A DNA stretch of 64,000 nt, from NCBI RefSeq assembly GCF_015291645.1, contig NZ_CP030055.1, forward strand, positions 6,882,001-6,946,000. The letters run 5' to 3'. The stretch's first letter is position 1. Each line of letters starts with the position of its first letter. A program made the position numbers and the translations under genes. A model generated the notes under the pieces. It ran no database searches. It had not been told where the DNA came from and saw only the letters and a list, made by a program, of their open reading frames with translations. Below, one piece after another: positions 43,136 through 51,924 of the stretch. This stretch comes from Bradyrhizobium sp. CCBAU 53340 (GTDB lineage: Bacteria; Pseudomonadota; Alphaproteobacteria; Rhizobiales; Xanthobacteraceae).

Positions 43136-43948
43136 TCAGGGCAAGGGACGGTTTCGAAAATGCGCGACAATGCTCGCATGACGATCGCGTCCCGCTGCCA
43201 CCAGCACCCCGTGCGTCACTTCCCGACGATTATAAAGGATGGGACCTCCGGAGAGGTCGCTCATCCTACCATCCGCTTCCTGCACGATCAAATCGGCCGC
43301 CGCAAGGTCCCAATCATGGCTATTGCCCCCCGCAAAAGCCGCATCCAGGGAGCCATTGGCGACCCGGCACAGCCGGAGCGCCAGCGAGCCGATTCGCGGA
43401 TGCAGCTTGATCTCGCCGCCTGAAGCGTTGAGCCGCTCGACCATCGGCTTCGGCCCGGCGACCCGGGTGAAGTCGAGCGCCGATCCGCGCGCCGCCTGCA
43501 CCGGCTTGTCGTTGAGCGTCGTGCCCTGACCGCGGGCGGCGAAGAAGAACTCGTTGGTGGTCGGCGCGTACACGACGGCCAGCACCGGCGAGGCATCCTC
43601 GACCAGTGCGACGCTGACGCACCATTCGTCATGGCCACCCAGATAGTTGCGGGTGCCGTCGATGGGGTCGACCACCCAGGTCAAGCGCCGCGACAGCCGC
43701 GCCTGATCGTCGGCGCTCTCCTCCGACAGCCAGCCATAGTCCGGCGTGGCGCCGCGCAGACGCGCTTCGAGCAGATCGTTGACCGCGATGTCGGCTTCCG
43801 ACACCGGCGAGGACGCGCCCTTGATCCACTTCTTCAGCTCGGTGCGGAACATCGACTGCGCGAGCGCGCCCGCCTCCCGCACCGTGTCCTGCAGCAGCGC
43901 GGCGTCGCGCGCCAGAACGTCTGCGTCGGAAGAGTCAGCGTCCGCCAA
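43136..43948 (-). CDS. cysQ: 3'(2'),5'-bisphosphate nucleotidase / inositol monophosphatase family (CysQ-like)
   Basis: This 270-residue Li-sensitive phosphatase of the IMPase/FIG superfamily has motif LSEESADD (metal Glu), then DPIDGTRNYLGG (about 94-105) and HDWDLAAADL near residue 213, a complete set for Mg-dependent phosphatase activity. CysQ recycles PAP or PAPS from sulfur assimilation; other inositol-phosphatase activities are possible. It overlaps the pmbA stop by 14 bases and sits in the LPS operon, which is its conserved location in bradyrhizobia. Confidence 0.85.
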   Translation of the reverse strand: MADADSSDADVLARDAALLQDTVREAGALAQSMFRTELKKWIKGASSPVSEADIAVNDLLEARLRGATPDYGWLSEESADDQARLSRRLTWVVDPIDGTRNYLGGHDEWCVSVALVEDASPVLAVVYAPTTNEFFFAARGQGTTLNDKPVQAARGSALDFTRVAGPKPMVERLNASGGEIKLHPRIGSLALRLCRVANGSLDAAFAGGNSHDWDLAAADLIVQEADGRMSDLSGGPILYNRREVTHGVLVAAGRDRHASIVAHFRNRPLP

Positions 43949-45350
43949 GCGTCAGTCCCTCGATGCGCACCGTCGGCGCATTGATGCCGTAGCGGAATTC
44001 GAGATTGTTGGCCGGCTGCATCGACTTGAAGATCTCGAACAGATGGCCGGCGATCGTGACCTCGCTGACGGGATAGGTGAGCTGGCCGTTCTCGATCCAG
44101 AAACCGGAGGCGCCGCGGCTGTAGTCGCCGGTGACGCCGTTGACGCCGGAGCCGATCAGGTCGGTGACGTAAAAGCCCTGCTTGATGTCGGCGATCAGCT
44201 CGGCCGGCGTCGGTATGCCGGGCTCGAGATGCAGATTGTAGGGTCCGGGCGAGGGCGACGACGAGACACCGCGATGGGCGTGGCCGGTGGTGGTTAGGCC
44301 GAGCTCGCGCGCGGTCGCGCAGTCGAGCAGCCAGGTCGTGAGCACGCCCTCGTCGACCAGTGCGATCTTCTTCACGGCAACGCCTTCGGCGTCAAACGTC
44401 TGCGAACGCAGGCCGCGCTTGCGCAGGGGATCGTCGATGATGCGGATGTTCTTGGCGAACAGCTGCTGGCCGAGCTTGTCCTTCAGGAAGCTGGTCTTGC
44501 GCGCGATCGAGGCGCCGTTGATGGCGCCGACGACATGACCGACCAGCGAGCCGGCAACGCGCGGATCGAACACGACAGGCACCTTGCAGGTCTCGACCTT
44601 GCGCGGATTGTACCGCGCCACGGTGCGTTCGCCAGCCGAACGGCCGACCGTTTCTGGCGACAGCAGATCGGCACCGTGCGGCGCTGAGGTGAAATCGTAG
44701 TCGCGCTCCATGCTGGTGCCCTCGCCGACGATAGCGGTCGCCGAGATGCCCTGGCTGGAACGCAAATAGGAACCATGGAATCCGGTCGAGGTGACGAGCA
44801 CCATGCCGCCGATGCCTGATGAGGCCGAGGCGCCGCCGGATTTGGACACGCCCTTCACGGCGAGCGCGGCAGCCTCCGCTTCGAGCGCGCGGCGCTCCAG
44901 TTCGGCGGTCGCAGGCACGTTGGGATCGAGCAGGTCGAGATCGGGGAAGTCGCGCGCCAGCAGCGCGGGATCGGCGAGGCCGACATATTTGTCAGACGGA
45001 GCGACCTTGGCCATCGCGACGGCGCGTTCGGCGAGCTTGGTGACGGCATCTCCGCTGACATCGTTGGTCGAGACCACGGCCTGGCGCTGGCCGACCAGCA
45101 CGCGCAGGCCGACATCGTCGCCCTCGGACCGCTCGGATTCCTCGACGCGGCCGTCGCGCACCTCGACGCCTTGCGAGATGCCGCGCACCGCGACCGCATC
45201 GGCGGCATCCGCGCCGGCGCGCTTCGCCGCCTCGACCAGGCGCTGAGCGAGATCCGAGAGCACGGACTGATCGAACAGGTCGCGGTTGGCCTTGGGCGAA
45301 TCCTTGGACGAATCTTGGGGCGAAAGCGTCGAGCTTGGTGAAGGGTTCAC
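43935..45350 (-). CDS. pmbA: TldD/PmbA family protein (TldE/PmbA-type)
   Basis: This 471-residue protein is the PmbA (TldE) partner of the TldD/TldE protease heterodimer, which matures modified peptides such as microcin B17 and degrades unfolded tails. It lacks the HExxxH metal motif, as expected for the non-metal subunit; the partner TldD must be encoded elsewhere. Family markers include VGQRQAVVSTNDVS near residue 85 and GHAHRGVSSSPSPGPYNL near residue 370. It is the first gene of the six-gene minus-strand operon ending with lpxK. Confidence 0.9.
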   Translation of the reverse strand: MNPSPSSTLSPQDSSKDSPKANRDLFDQSVLSDLAQRLVEAAKRAGADAADAVAVRGISQGVEVRDGRVEESERSEGDDVGLRVLVGQRQAVVSTNDVSGDAVTKLAERAVAMAKVAPSDKYVGLADPALLARDFPDLDLLDPNVPATAELERRALEAEAAALAVKGVSKSGGASASSGIGGMVLVTSTGFHGSYLRSSQGISATAIVGEGTSMERDYDFTSAPHGADLLSPETVGRSAGERTVARYNPRKVETCKVPVVFDPRVAGSLVGHVVGAINGASIARKTSFLKDKLGQQLFAKNIRIIDDPLRKRGLRSQTFDAEGVAVKKIALVDEGVLTTWLLDCATARELGLTTTGHAHRGVSSSPSPGPYNLHLEPGIPTPAELIADIKQGFYVTDLIGSGVNGVTGDYSRGASGFWIENGQLTYPVSEVTIAGHLFEIFKSMQPANNLEFRYGINAPTVRIEGLTLGGR

Positions 45351-45618
45351 AAACGAAATCCTGTTGCGGCGGGAGGTTTCGGGGCGATCTCAGACCCTGA
45401 ACACCAGATGTGCCCAAATGGTGCGGACTTCAAGCATTTTCAGCCTGCAAATGGCTCAGATTCGCGCAAACGGCGCAACGTCTCGTCAATCATGCGCGCC
45501 AAGCTCTTGTCAATCATGACGGGCGGTGACGCTGGGTTAACCAGCCTTTTTAAGCGGTTTTCGGAAGGCCCGCGCTAAGGTCCTCGCATCGACCGGGAAC
45601 ATAATCCTGGCGGGGAGA

Positions 45619-46146
45619 ATGAAAGCCGTGAGGCGTCAAACAGCAACATGCGGGGTCAACCCCGCCGGGTCGAGCCGCTCACTGCGGCTCGACCCTCTTT
45701 CCCTTCCGGTCCGCTTCGATGCGCATGATCCGCGCGCCGACGGTTACACCCGGCAGATCGAGCTTCATCGCGAGCGTGTCGTGCTGCGCCGTGCCGTCCG
45801 CGGCATGCAGATGGCAATCAACGTCCGCGTCAGCGACTTCACCGGCGTCGCGCTGCGCGGCAACGACGAGGCGCAGACCCTCGTGCTGGTGCATCGCGAT
45901 CCCTCGCTGTCCGTTCCGCTGCTGGTCAGCGCCGATGGCGACGAACTCAACGAGGCCTGGGCGACCTGGAGCGAGATCTTTGCACTGCCGCAGCTCGACG
46001 AGGCTGCCCGCAAGCCGGCACCGCGCCGTCGCCGCGCCAACGCGATCCGCGCCCGCCGCCCGAAATTCCTGATGCGTCGTCGCACCGCCATTGCGCGCGA
46101 GCTGCCGGTGCATCGCGAGGAACGCGAGATCATCGCACGGAACTGA
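45619..46146 (+). CDS. DUF6101 family protein
   Basis: This 175-residue basic protein is known in Bradyrhizobium-type genomes as DUF6101. The central segment AVRGMQMAINVRVSDFTGVALR resembles PilZ-like beta strands, and the C-terminal 45 residues are very Arg-rich (PRRRRA, MRRRTA). GGGGAGA precedes ATG 45619. The first 25 codons contain a perfect 11-bp hairpin at 45667-45695, so a downstream start is conceivable, but the family begins here as I remember it. Function unknown. Confidence 0.75.
   Translation: MKAVRRQTATCGVNPAGSSRSLRLDPLSLPVRFDAHDPRADGYTRQIELHRERVVLRRAVRGMQMAINVRVSDFTGVALRGNDEAQTLVLVHRDPSLSVPLLVSADGDELNEAWATWSEIFALPQLDEAARKPAPRRRRANAIRARRPKFLMRRRTAIARELPVHREEREIIARN
45667..45695 (+). 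other. Perfect 11-bp hairpin inside the DUF6101 gene
   Basis: GGGTCGAGCCG pairs with CGGCTCGACCC over the loop CTCACTG and is followed by TCTTT. It lies within codons 17-26. A second, smaller hairpin, GCGGGG/CCCCGC, lies just upstream. It may regulate or limit read-through into the gene. Confidence 0.6.
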
Positions 46147-46210
46147 GCGGGGTTTAACACAGGTCCCAAGAGTGGTAGGGACCTACGAACGCATCTGATG
46201 CGGGATCCCC

Positions 46211-46753
46211 TTGCTCAAGAAGATTGGAATATTTCTCTTGTTCTTGCCAGCGGCCGTGCTCGCCGCTGGCCTGTTCGGCATAGTACACGACCAGATAAGC
46301 TATTCCGTTTCCAACGAATATTTTACAAAGTTCAAATTCATCCAGTTTCGGTTGCTCGATCCTGGCGTCCCCGAACGCATTCGAGCGGCCGAAGTCGGAT
46401 TTCTGGCGTCATGGTGGATGGGAATTCCGCTTGGCATTCTTTGTGGCTCGGCCGGCTTCATCCAGCGCTCGCCCACTCTTATGTCACGCGCCCTCGCACA
46501 AATGCTCATCATCGTTGCCATCTTTACGATGCTCGTTGCACTTGCGGGCCTGGCTTACGGCTGGGAGCAAACTGCAACGATCGATCTGAACAGTTATCGT
46601 GGCTGGTTTATCCCGCGCGATGTGAAAGAGATTCGTCGATTTCTCTGCGCTGGTTATATGCATAACAGCGCGTATCTCGGCGGAGTTCTATCCATCGTTA
46701 TTGCGTGGCTTTTCCATCTGACCTTTAGGGCGCGCCACGTGAACCCCATCTGA
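46211..46753 (+). CDS. Four-TM membrane protein of unknown function
   Basis: This 180-residue polytopic protein has four hydrophobic segments (about 5-25, 68-85, 94-117 and 157-173). The loop between the first two contains QISYSVSNEYFTKFKFIQF, which is the only polar, probably periplasmic, stretch of note. The start is TTG at 46211 with no clear ribosome binding site, so it is uncertain. Base composition is visibly lower in GC than neighbours, hinting at later acquisition. I do not recognise the family. Confidence 0.6.
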   Translation: MLKKIGIFLLFLPAAVLAAGLFGIVHDQISYSVSNEYFTKFKFIQFRLLDPGVPERIRAAEVGFLASWWMGIPLGILCGSAGFIQRSPTLMSRALAQMLIIVAIFTMLVALAGLAYGWEQTATIDLNSYRGWFIPRDVKEIRRFLCAGYMHNSAYLGGVLSIVIAWLFHLTFRARHVNPI

Positions 46754-46788
46754 GATATGTTCGACTGGCTGAGGATGCGAACAGGCAG

Positions 46789-47721
46789 CTACGCTGCCCG
46801 CATCACCGCGTCGGCAAGCAATCCCGCAAACAGCAACAAGCCCGCATATTTGTTCGAATAGAACAAACGCTTGCACAATTCCGGATCGTCGATCCTGAGG
46901 CGCGTGATCTGCCTGCCCAGATGCGCGGCAAAGGCCGCAAGGCCGATCCAAGCTGGCCAGCCCACGTCGCCAGAGGCGAGCGCGACGCCGATCAACATCA
47001 CCGCGAGCCCGTAGAACAGGATCAGGGCCTGGTGCGTATGGGCGCCAAACAGGCGCGCGGTGGATTTGACACCGATCAGGGCGTCGTCCTCGGAATCCTG
47101 ATGCGCATAGATGGTGTCATAGCCGATCACCCAGGCGATCGACCCTGCATAGAGCACCAGCGCGGTGACGTCGATGCGTCCGAAGACGACGGAAAAGCCC
47201 ATCAACGCGCCCCAGGAGAAGGCAAGACCGAGAAAGACCTGCGGCCACCAGGTGATGCGCTTCATGAAAGGATAGATGGCGACGATCACGAGCGAGGCGA
47301 TGCCGGTCGCCACCGCAAAGCGGTTGAACTGGAGCAGCACGACGAGGCCGATCAGCGCTTGCGCGATCATGAAGGCCAGCGCCTGCTTCACGGTGATCTG
47401 CCCCGCGGGCAGCGGCCGTGAGCGGGTGCGCTCGACCTTGGCATCCAGGTCGCGGTCGGTGATGTCGTTCCAGGTGCAGCCCGCCCCGCGCATCACGAAG
47501 GCGCCGACGAAGAACAGCACGATGGTGAGCGGCAGGTGGCTCGTGTCATGCGCCATGCCGCTCGCGAGCGCGGCCGACCACCAGCACGGCATCAAGAGCA
47601 GCCAGGAGCCGATCGGACGATCGAAGCGCGCCACGCGCAGGTAAGGTCGCGCCCATTGCGGCGCGAGCGTATCGACCCAGTTGCCGGTGGAGTCGGCAAC
47701 ACGGGCTGATGTGTCGCTCAT
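46789..47721 (-). CDS. ubiA: 4-hydroxybenzoate polyprenyltransferase
   Basis: UbiA attaches a polyprenyl chain to 4-hydroxybenzoate in ubiquinone biosynthesis. The 310-residue, nine-helix membrane protein has both aspartate-rich motifs: NDITDRDLD (about residues 86-94) and YAHQDSEDD (about 205-213). Family block ERTRSRPLPAG follows the first motif. It starts within the stop of the upstream secreted-protein gene (ATGA overlap), so both are cotranscribed. Secure call. Confidence 0.95.
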   Translation of the reverse strand: MSDTSARVADSTGNWVDTLAPQWARPYLRVARFDRPIGSWLLLMPCWWSAALASGMAHDTSHLPLTIVLFFVGAFVMRGAGCTWNDITDRDLDAKVERTRSRPLPAGQITVKQALAFMIAQALIGLVVLLQFNRFAVATGIASLVIVAIYPFMKRITWWPQVFLGLAFSWGALMGFSVVFGRIDVTALVLYAGSIAWVIGYDTIYAHQDSEDDALIGVKSTARLFGAHTHQALILFYGLAVMLIGVALASGDVGWPAWIGLAAFAAHLGRQITRLRIDDPELCKRLFYSNKYAGLLLFAGLLADAVMRAA

Positions 47722-48383
47722 CGGGTGAGGACGTTGCCGTTAAGCGTGTCGAAGGTGCTGCCGCCCTTCTTGCCGGCATTGGCTTCCGGCGCCGAACCCG
47801 AACCAACCACTTCGCTGAGCGACGGGCCGGCCGGACCGCGCGGCTGGTTTGCCATCTGCTGCGCGACGTTGCAGACCTTCGTCTGCATGGTCTCGGTGTT
47901 CTTGTGACCGTCCTTCATCTGCGCGCCGATCTGCGGCGGGATTCCGCATTTGGCGGCATTGGTCTCGACATATTTGATCATCTTGGACTCGGCCTGGCCG
48001 AAGCTCTTGATCAGCTTGCAAGCCTCCTCGGGCGAGGCATGGCGGTCACTCGCAGCCTTGATCAGCTTGCCGCGCCTTTCGGCCTCCTCGCGGAGCGGAA
48101 CGAACGCCTTCATGCAATCCTGGCCGGGACCGGCTTGGGTCGGCGGAGCCGCGCTGAAGGCACCGCCGCCACCTCCGAGGGGCGCTGCGCCGTTGACCGG
48201 GAATGAGGCCTGCGGCGCGGTGCCGACGGAGGCGACCGGCGCTGAGCCGTTCACGGGCGGAAATGCGGGATCGGTTGCAGCCTGGCCCGGCAGCGGCGCC
48301 GGGAATCCCTGGGCGTAAGCGCCCGTGGCCCCCATGGTGAGCATGGCGGCAGCAATCGGAACCATCAAACGACGGATCATCAA
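47718..48383 (-). CDS. Secreted hypothetical protein with C-terminal cysteine-containing domain
   Basis: This 221-residue exported protein has a signal peptide to about residue 25 (AYAQ), a Pro/Ala/Gly linker, then a helical domain from residue 85 with four Cys (DCMKAFVPLREEAERRGKL, EACKLIKSF, KCGIPPQI, KVCNVAQQM). The cysteine pattern suggests two disulfides in the periplasm. It is cotranscribed with ubiA by overlap. Conserved in bradyrhizobia by my recollection; function unknown. Confidence 0.75.
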   Translation of the reverse strand: MMIRRLMVPIAAAMLTMGATGAYAQGFPAPLPGQAATDPAFPPVNGSAPVASVGTAPQASFPVNGAAPLGGGGGAFSAAPPTQAGPGQDCMKAFVPLREEAERRGKLIKAASDRHASPEEACKLIKSFGQAESKMIKYVETNAAKCGIPPQIGAQMKDGHKNTETMQTKVCNVAQQMANQPRGPAGPSLSEVVGSGSAPEANAGKKGGSTFDTLNGNVLTR

Positions 48384-48592
48384 GGCAGTCTCTCCGGCAG
48401 GAGCTTACGGGTTTCAGGCGTCTTCCCAATTGAAGCGCAACCAGCGTTTTCGCAATTTTACGATTCCCGCCGGCCCTTAACAACCCGTCGAATGGGGCAA
48501 GAGCGCGGCGCGCTGGCGCACCAATTTGGCAATATTTACCCCCGAAATGGCTGCTTTCGGTTAAGAACGGCAGCAAATTGGACTTTTGATCA

Positions 48593-49348
48593 ATGCCCTC
48601 CCACGATTTTCGTGCGCCCCGCCTGTTCGTCGATGCCCCCCTGGCCCAGGATGCCAGGGTTCCGCTCGACCGCGACCAGAGCAACTATCTCGGCAATGTG
48701 CTTCGGCTGTCCGCCGGGGCCGAGGTTCTGGCCTTCAACGGCCGTGACGGCGAATGGCAGGCCGCGATCGAAGGCCGCAAGCGGCCCGACAGCCTCGTCA
48801 TTCTCCAGCAGGTCCGCCCGCAGGATCGGCTGCCCGATCTCGCTTACGTCTTCGCCCCGCTCAAGCACGCCCGGCTCGATTACACGGTGCAGAAGGCCGT
48901 GGAGATGGGCGTCGCCATCCTGCAGCCGGTGCAGACCCGGTTCACCCAGGCCTCCCGCGTCAACACCGAGCGCATGCGCGCCAACGTGATCGAGGCGGCC
49001 GAGCAATGCGGCATCCTGAACCTCGCCACCGTGGCCGAACCCGCGCCGCTGGACCGCTATCTCAGCCAGCGCCCCTCGGGCCGCCTGCTGGTGTTCTGCG
49101 ACGAGGCCGCCGAGGTCGAGGACCCGATCCGCAGCCTGCAACAGGCGCGCGACTCCGGGCGCGGTATCGACATCCTGATCGGCCCCGAGGGCGGCTTTGC
49201 TGAGGAAGAGCGGGCCCTGCTGCTGCGCCAGCCCAGGATCCTGCGGCTGGCGCTCGGCCCACGGATCCTGCGGGCCGACACCGCCGCGGTGGCGGCGCTG
49301 GCGCTGGTCCAGGCCGTGCTGGGCGATTGGGCCGGCGGAAACGACTAG
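48593..49348 (+). CDS. rsmE: 16S rRNA (uracil(1498)-N(3))-methyltransferase RsmE
   Basis: RsmE methylates N3 of U1498 in 16S rRNA within the assembled 30S subunit. The 251-residue protein has an N-terminal PUA-like domain and a C-terminal SPOUT fold with the trefoil-knot motif IGPEGGFAEEE (about 196-206) and a late ILRADTAAVAAL segment that binds AdoMet. The start ATG is at 48593. It diverges from the ubiA operon. Confidence 0.95.
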   Translation: MPSHDFRAPRLFVDAPLAQDARVPLDRDQSNYLGNVLRLSAGAEVLAFNGRDGEWQAAIEGRKRPDSLVILQQVRPQDRLPDLAYVFAPLKHARLDYTVQKAVEMGVAILQPVQTRFTQASRVNTERMRANVIEAAEQCGILNLATVAEPAPLDRYLSQRPSGRLLVFCDEAAEVEDPIRSLQQARDSGRGIDILIGPEGGFAEEERALLLRQPRILRLALGPRILRADTAAVAALALVQAVLGDWAGGND

Positions 49349-49358
49349 GCCGCGCGAG

Positions 49359-50357
49359 CTAGCTGTGCTCGCGCACCGATCGATACAGGGTTTCGGACGG
49401 CAGCTCTCCGAATGCCGCCCGGTAACTCGCCGCGAACTCGCTCAAATGCCAGAAGCCGTGCGCGATGGCGCAGGCCTTGACGCTGCGTCGTCCGGGGCCG
49501 GTGCGCAGCTGCCGGCGCACCGACCAGAGACGCAGGACCCGGCTATAGCGATGCGGGCTCATGCCGCAGATCGCCTTCGTCGCGCTTTGGAGAGTCCGGA
49601 CCGACACACCCACACACTCGGCCAATTCCGTCGTCTTGTGCCAGATCGTCATATCGTGCCGGATCAATCCTTCCATGTCGCCGACGATCCGCAGGTAGCC
49701 TTCCGTCGTGGCTTGCACAGATTTGCTGTTCGCGCTGGACCGAATCGCGGTGTCCATCGCGCCGAGCAGGGATTGTTCGACCATCGCCTGCGAGGTCGGC
49801 TCGGTGAGGAAATCCGGATCGTTAGCGGCGGTTTCAAGCGTTGCGGAAATCAGGCCACGCAGGGACGCGAGCACGTCCGGTGGCGCGCTCAGCAAGTGAT
49901 AGCCGTCATCCAGCCGAGACCAGGGCTCGGACGCGGGCGGCGTGAAGTAGACGACACCGATCAGACGGCCGACCGGCTCGTAAACCAGACAGTCTGAAGT
50001 GCCCTTCAGAACCACGATGGAGCTGCCGATGGATTGTCCGTTGATGCAGGTCGAGGTGACATGGTCCATCGGCACCACCACGGCGACGGCATGTGCCAGC
50101 TGGTAGCCCCTGATAATCCGCGGGAAGGTCTTCACCAGAGACAGGCTCAGATTCGGCAGCTCGAGCCGCGCGCGCATGATTGCAGTGGTGCCGGCCGACA
50201 ATGGCATGCTGGACGCACCGGCATATCTCTCACTGTCGGCAAAATGATCGATGTCATACGACTTCAGCTCGAGCACGGGAGATGGCTTGAGCCCCTGGAA
50301 CGACAAGCTCTCCGCCTGAGATTCGTCGGGAGCAATGTTGAGAAGGCCTTGATCCAT
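49359..50357 (-). CDS. AraC-family transcriptional regulator
   Basis: This 332-residue regulator has a variable N-terminal ligand-binding region (to about residue 200) and a C-terminal AraC double helix-turn-helix: TTELAECVGVSVRTLQSATK and, after the linker, CAIAHGFWHLSEFAASYRAAFG. It is similar to OruR/FeaR-type rhizobial regulators. It is convergent with rsmE and divergent from hisZ, and no obvious target gene is adjacent. Effector unknown. Confidence 0.88.
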   Translation of the reverse strand: MDQGLLNIAPDESQAESLSFQGLKPSPVLELKSYDIDHFADSERYAGASSMPLSAGTTAIMRARLELPNLSLSLVKTFPRIIRGYQLAHAVAVVVPMDHVTSTCINGQSIGSSIVVLKGTSDCLVYEPVGRLIGVVYFTPPASEPWSRLDDGYHLLSAPPDVLASLRGLISATLETAANDPDFLTEPTSQAMVEQSLLGAMDTAIRSSANSKSVQATTEGYLRIVGDMEGLIRHDMTIWHKTTELAECVGVSVRTLQSATKAICGMSPHRYSRVLRLWSVRRQLRTGPGRRSVKACAIAHGFWHLSEFAASYRAAFGELPSETLYRSVREHS

Positions 50358-50769
50358 ATCCTACCGCTTACTTCGCTTTCCTGATCGGTGCAGCGCCCTT
50401 CGGCGCGCCTAGATCATCCGGCCCATTGATGCCCGCCGGATTGGCCGCAGTCGAGGCTGCGACTGTGGAAAGAATGCAGAGACGTCCCTGACTGAATGAG
50501 GAAGCAGCTCTGCGGCGCTGACAGGACTACCCGCTGCTAGATAAGCGCTAAGGTATTATATTACTGTCGTCGTCGCCTGTGGTCGGCCCTTGGCAGCTTC
50601 GCGACGCCCGGCGGCGGCCCCCGGGGCACGATCGTCCGAGGCGGCTCCAGAGTCGTTAAGCGATTGATCCTTTGGAGGTCGAAACCGCTTTCCGGCCATG
50701 CTAAGGGCTGCGCCAATTCAAATACCTTCCTTGCCCTGCCCGGTTCCCCCGGGACGATGGACCCCTGAC
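50358..50769. other. Intergenic region between the AraC gene and hisZ
   Basis: This 412-base stretch has no gene I can support. On the minus strand near 50388-50500 a frame reads like a degraded small exported protein (CILSTVAASTAANPAG, ending KAK), but it lacks a start codon. An A/T-rich patch around 50545-50565 may contain the hisZ promoter. Confidence 0.4.
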
Positions 50770-51921
50770 ATGACCGCGACCGCCACCTCAAATGCTGCCG
50801 GCTCCGCCGCCTGGGCGGATACGCTGCTGTTGTCGTTCGCGCAGGCCGGTTACGTCAGGGCCGAGCCGGCCATCCTGCAACCGGCCGAGCCGTTCCTCGA
50901 CCTGTCCGGCGAGGACATCCGCAAAAGCCTCTATTTGACGACGGACCTGTCCGGCGAGGAGCTTTGCCTGCGCCCCGATTTGACGATTCCGGTGGCGCGC
51001 GACTACCTCGCCTCCGGCCGCGCCGGCCAGCCCGCCGGGTTCAGCTATCTGGGCCCCGTGTTCCGTTACCGCAGCGGACAGGCCAGTGAATTCCTCCAGG
51101 CCGGCATCGAATCGTTTGGCCGCCAGGACCGCGCCGCCGCGGATGCCGAGATGCTGGCGCTGGCGCTGGAGGCAACCGCCGCCTTCGGCGTGCGCGACGT
51201 CGAGATCCGGACCGGCGACGTGGCGCTGTTCAATGCGCTGCTCGACGCTCTCAATCTCTATCCGGTCTGGCGTCGCCGCCTGGTCAAGGACTTCAACCGC
51301 AAGATCAGCCTGGAGCAGGATCTGGAGCGGCTGGCGGCTGCGACCACCGCAACCCGCAGCGAATATGAGGGCGTGCTGGCCGCGCTCGCCGGCTCCGACC
51401 GCAAGGCGGCACTGGCCTTCGTCACCGATCTGATGTCGATCGCCGGGACCACCAATGTCGGCGGCCGCACCACGGCCGAGATCGCCGACCGCTTCCTCGA
51501 GCAGTCGACGCTGAAGGGCGGCGCGCTGCCGCGCGCAGCGATCGACGTGCTGAAGCGCTTCTTGTCGATCTCGGGCAATCCTGACGATGCCGTCGCCGCG
51601 CTGCGCGCGCTCACTGCCGACGCAAGGCTCGACCTCGCAGGCGCCATCGACCAGTTCGAAAGCCGCATCGGCTTCATGGCCGCGCGCGGCATCGACGTGA
51701 AGAACACGCGTTTCTCGACCGCGTTCGGCCGCGGGCTCGACTATTACACCGGCTTCGAATTCGAGCTGCATCACAGGGGCAACGGCGCCGAACCGCTGGT
51801 CGCCGGCGGCCGTTACGACGGACTGATGACCCAGCTCGGGTCCGCAGCACCGATTCCGGCGGTTGGCTTCTCGGTCTGGGTCGACGCGCTGACCCGGATC
51901 GGGCGCAAGGCGGGAGCTTAA
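50770..51921 (+). CDS. hisZ: ATP phosphoribosyltransferase regulatory subunit HisZ
   Basis: HisZ is a HisS paralogue without aminoacylation activity that binds HisG and confers activity and histidine control at the first step of histidine biosynthesis. The 383-residue protein retains class II synthetase-like segments: LRPDLTIPVAR, FRYRSGQASEFLQAGIESFG and a C-terminal GRGLDYYTGFEFELH. I chose ATG 50770 (MTATATS). hisG starts three bases after its stop, so the two are cotranslated. It is one of the few HisZ enzymes annotated with confidence by synteny alone. Confidence 0.94.
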   Translation: MTATATSNAAGSAAWADTLLLSFAQAGYVRAEPAILQPAEPFLDLSGEDIRKSLYLTTDLSGEELCLRPDLTIPVARDYLASGRAGQPAGFSYLGPVFRYRSGQASEFLQAGIESFGRQDRAAADAEMLALALEATAAFGVRDVEIRTGDVALFNALLDALNLYPVWRRRLVKDFNRKISLEQDLERLAAATTATRSEYEGVLAALAGSDRKAALAFVTDLMSIAGTTNVGGRTTAEIADRFLEQSTLKGGALPRAAIDVLKRFLSISGNPDDAVAALRALTADARLDLAGAIDQFESRIGFMAARGIDVKNTRFSTAFGRGLDYYTGFEFELHHRGNGAEPLVAGGRYDGLMTQLGSAAPIPAVGFSVWVDALTRIGRKAGA

Positions 51922-51924
51922 GTC

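Noticed and set aside
45485..45518. Direct repeat GTCAATCATG twice with 24-base spacing upstream of DUF6101
   Set aside because: Ten bases only, with no supporting promoter context; could be chance.
50388..50500. A small exported protein on the minus strand between the AraC gene and hisZ
   Set aside because: The frame lacks any start codon and follows a stop, so at most it is a remnant.
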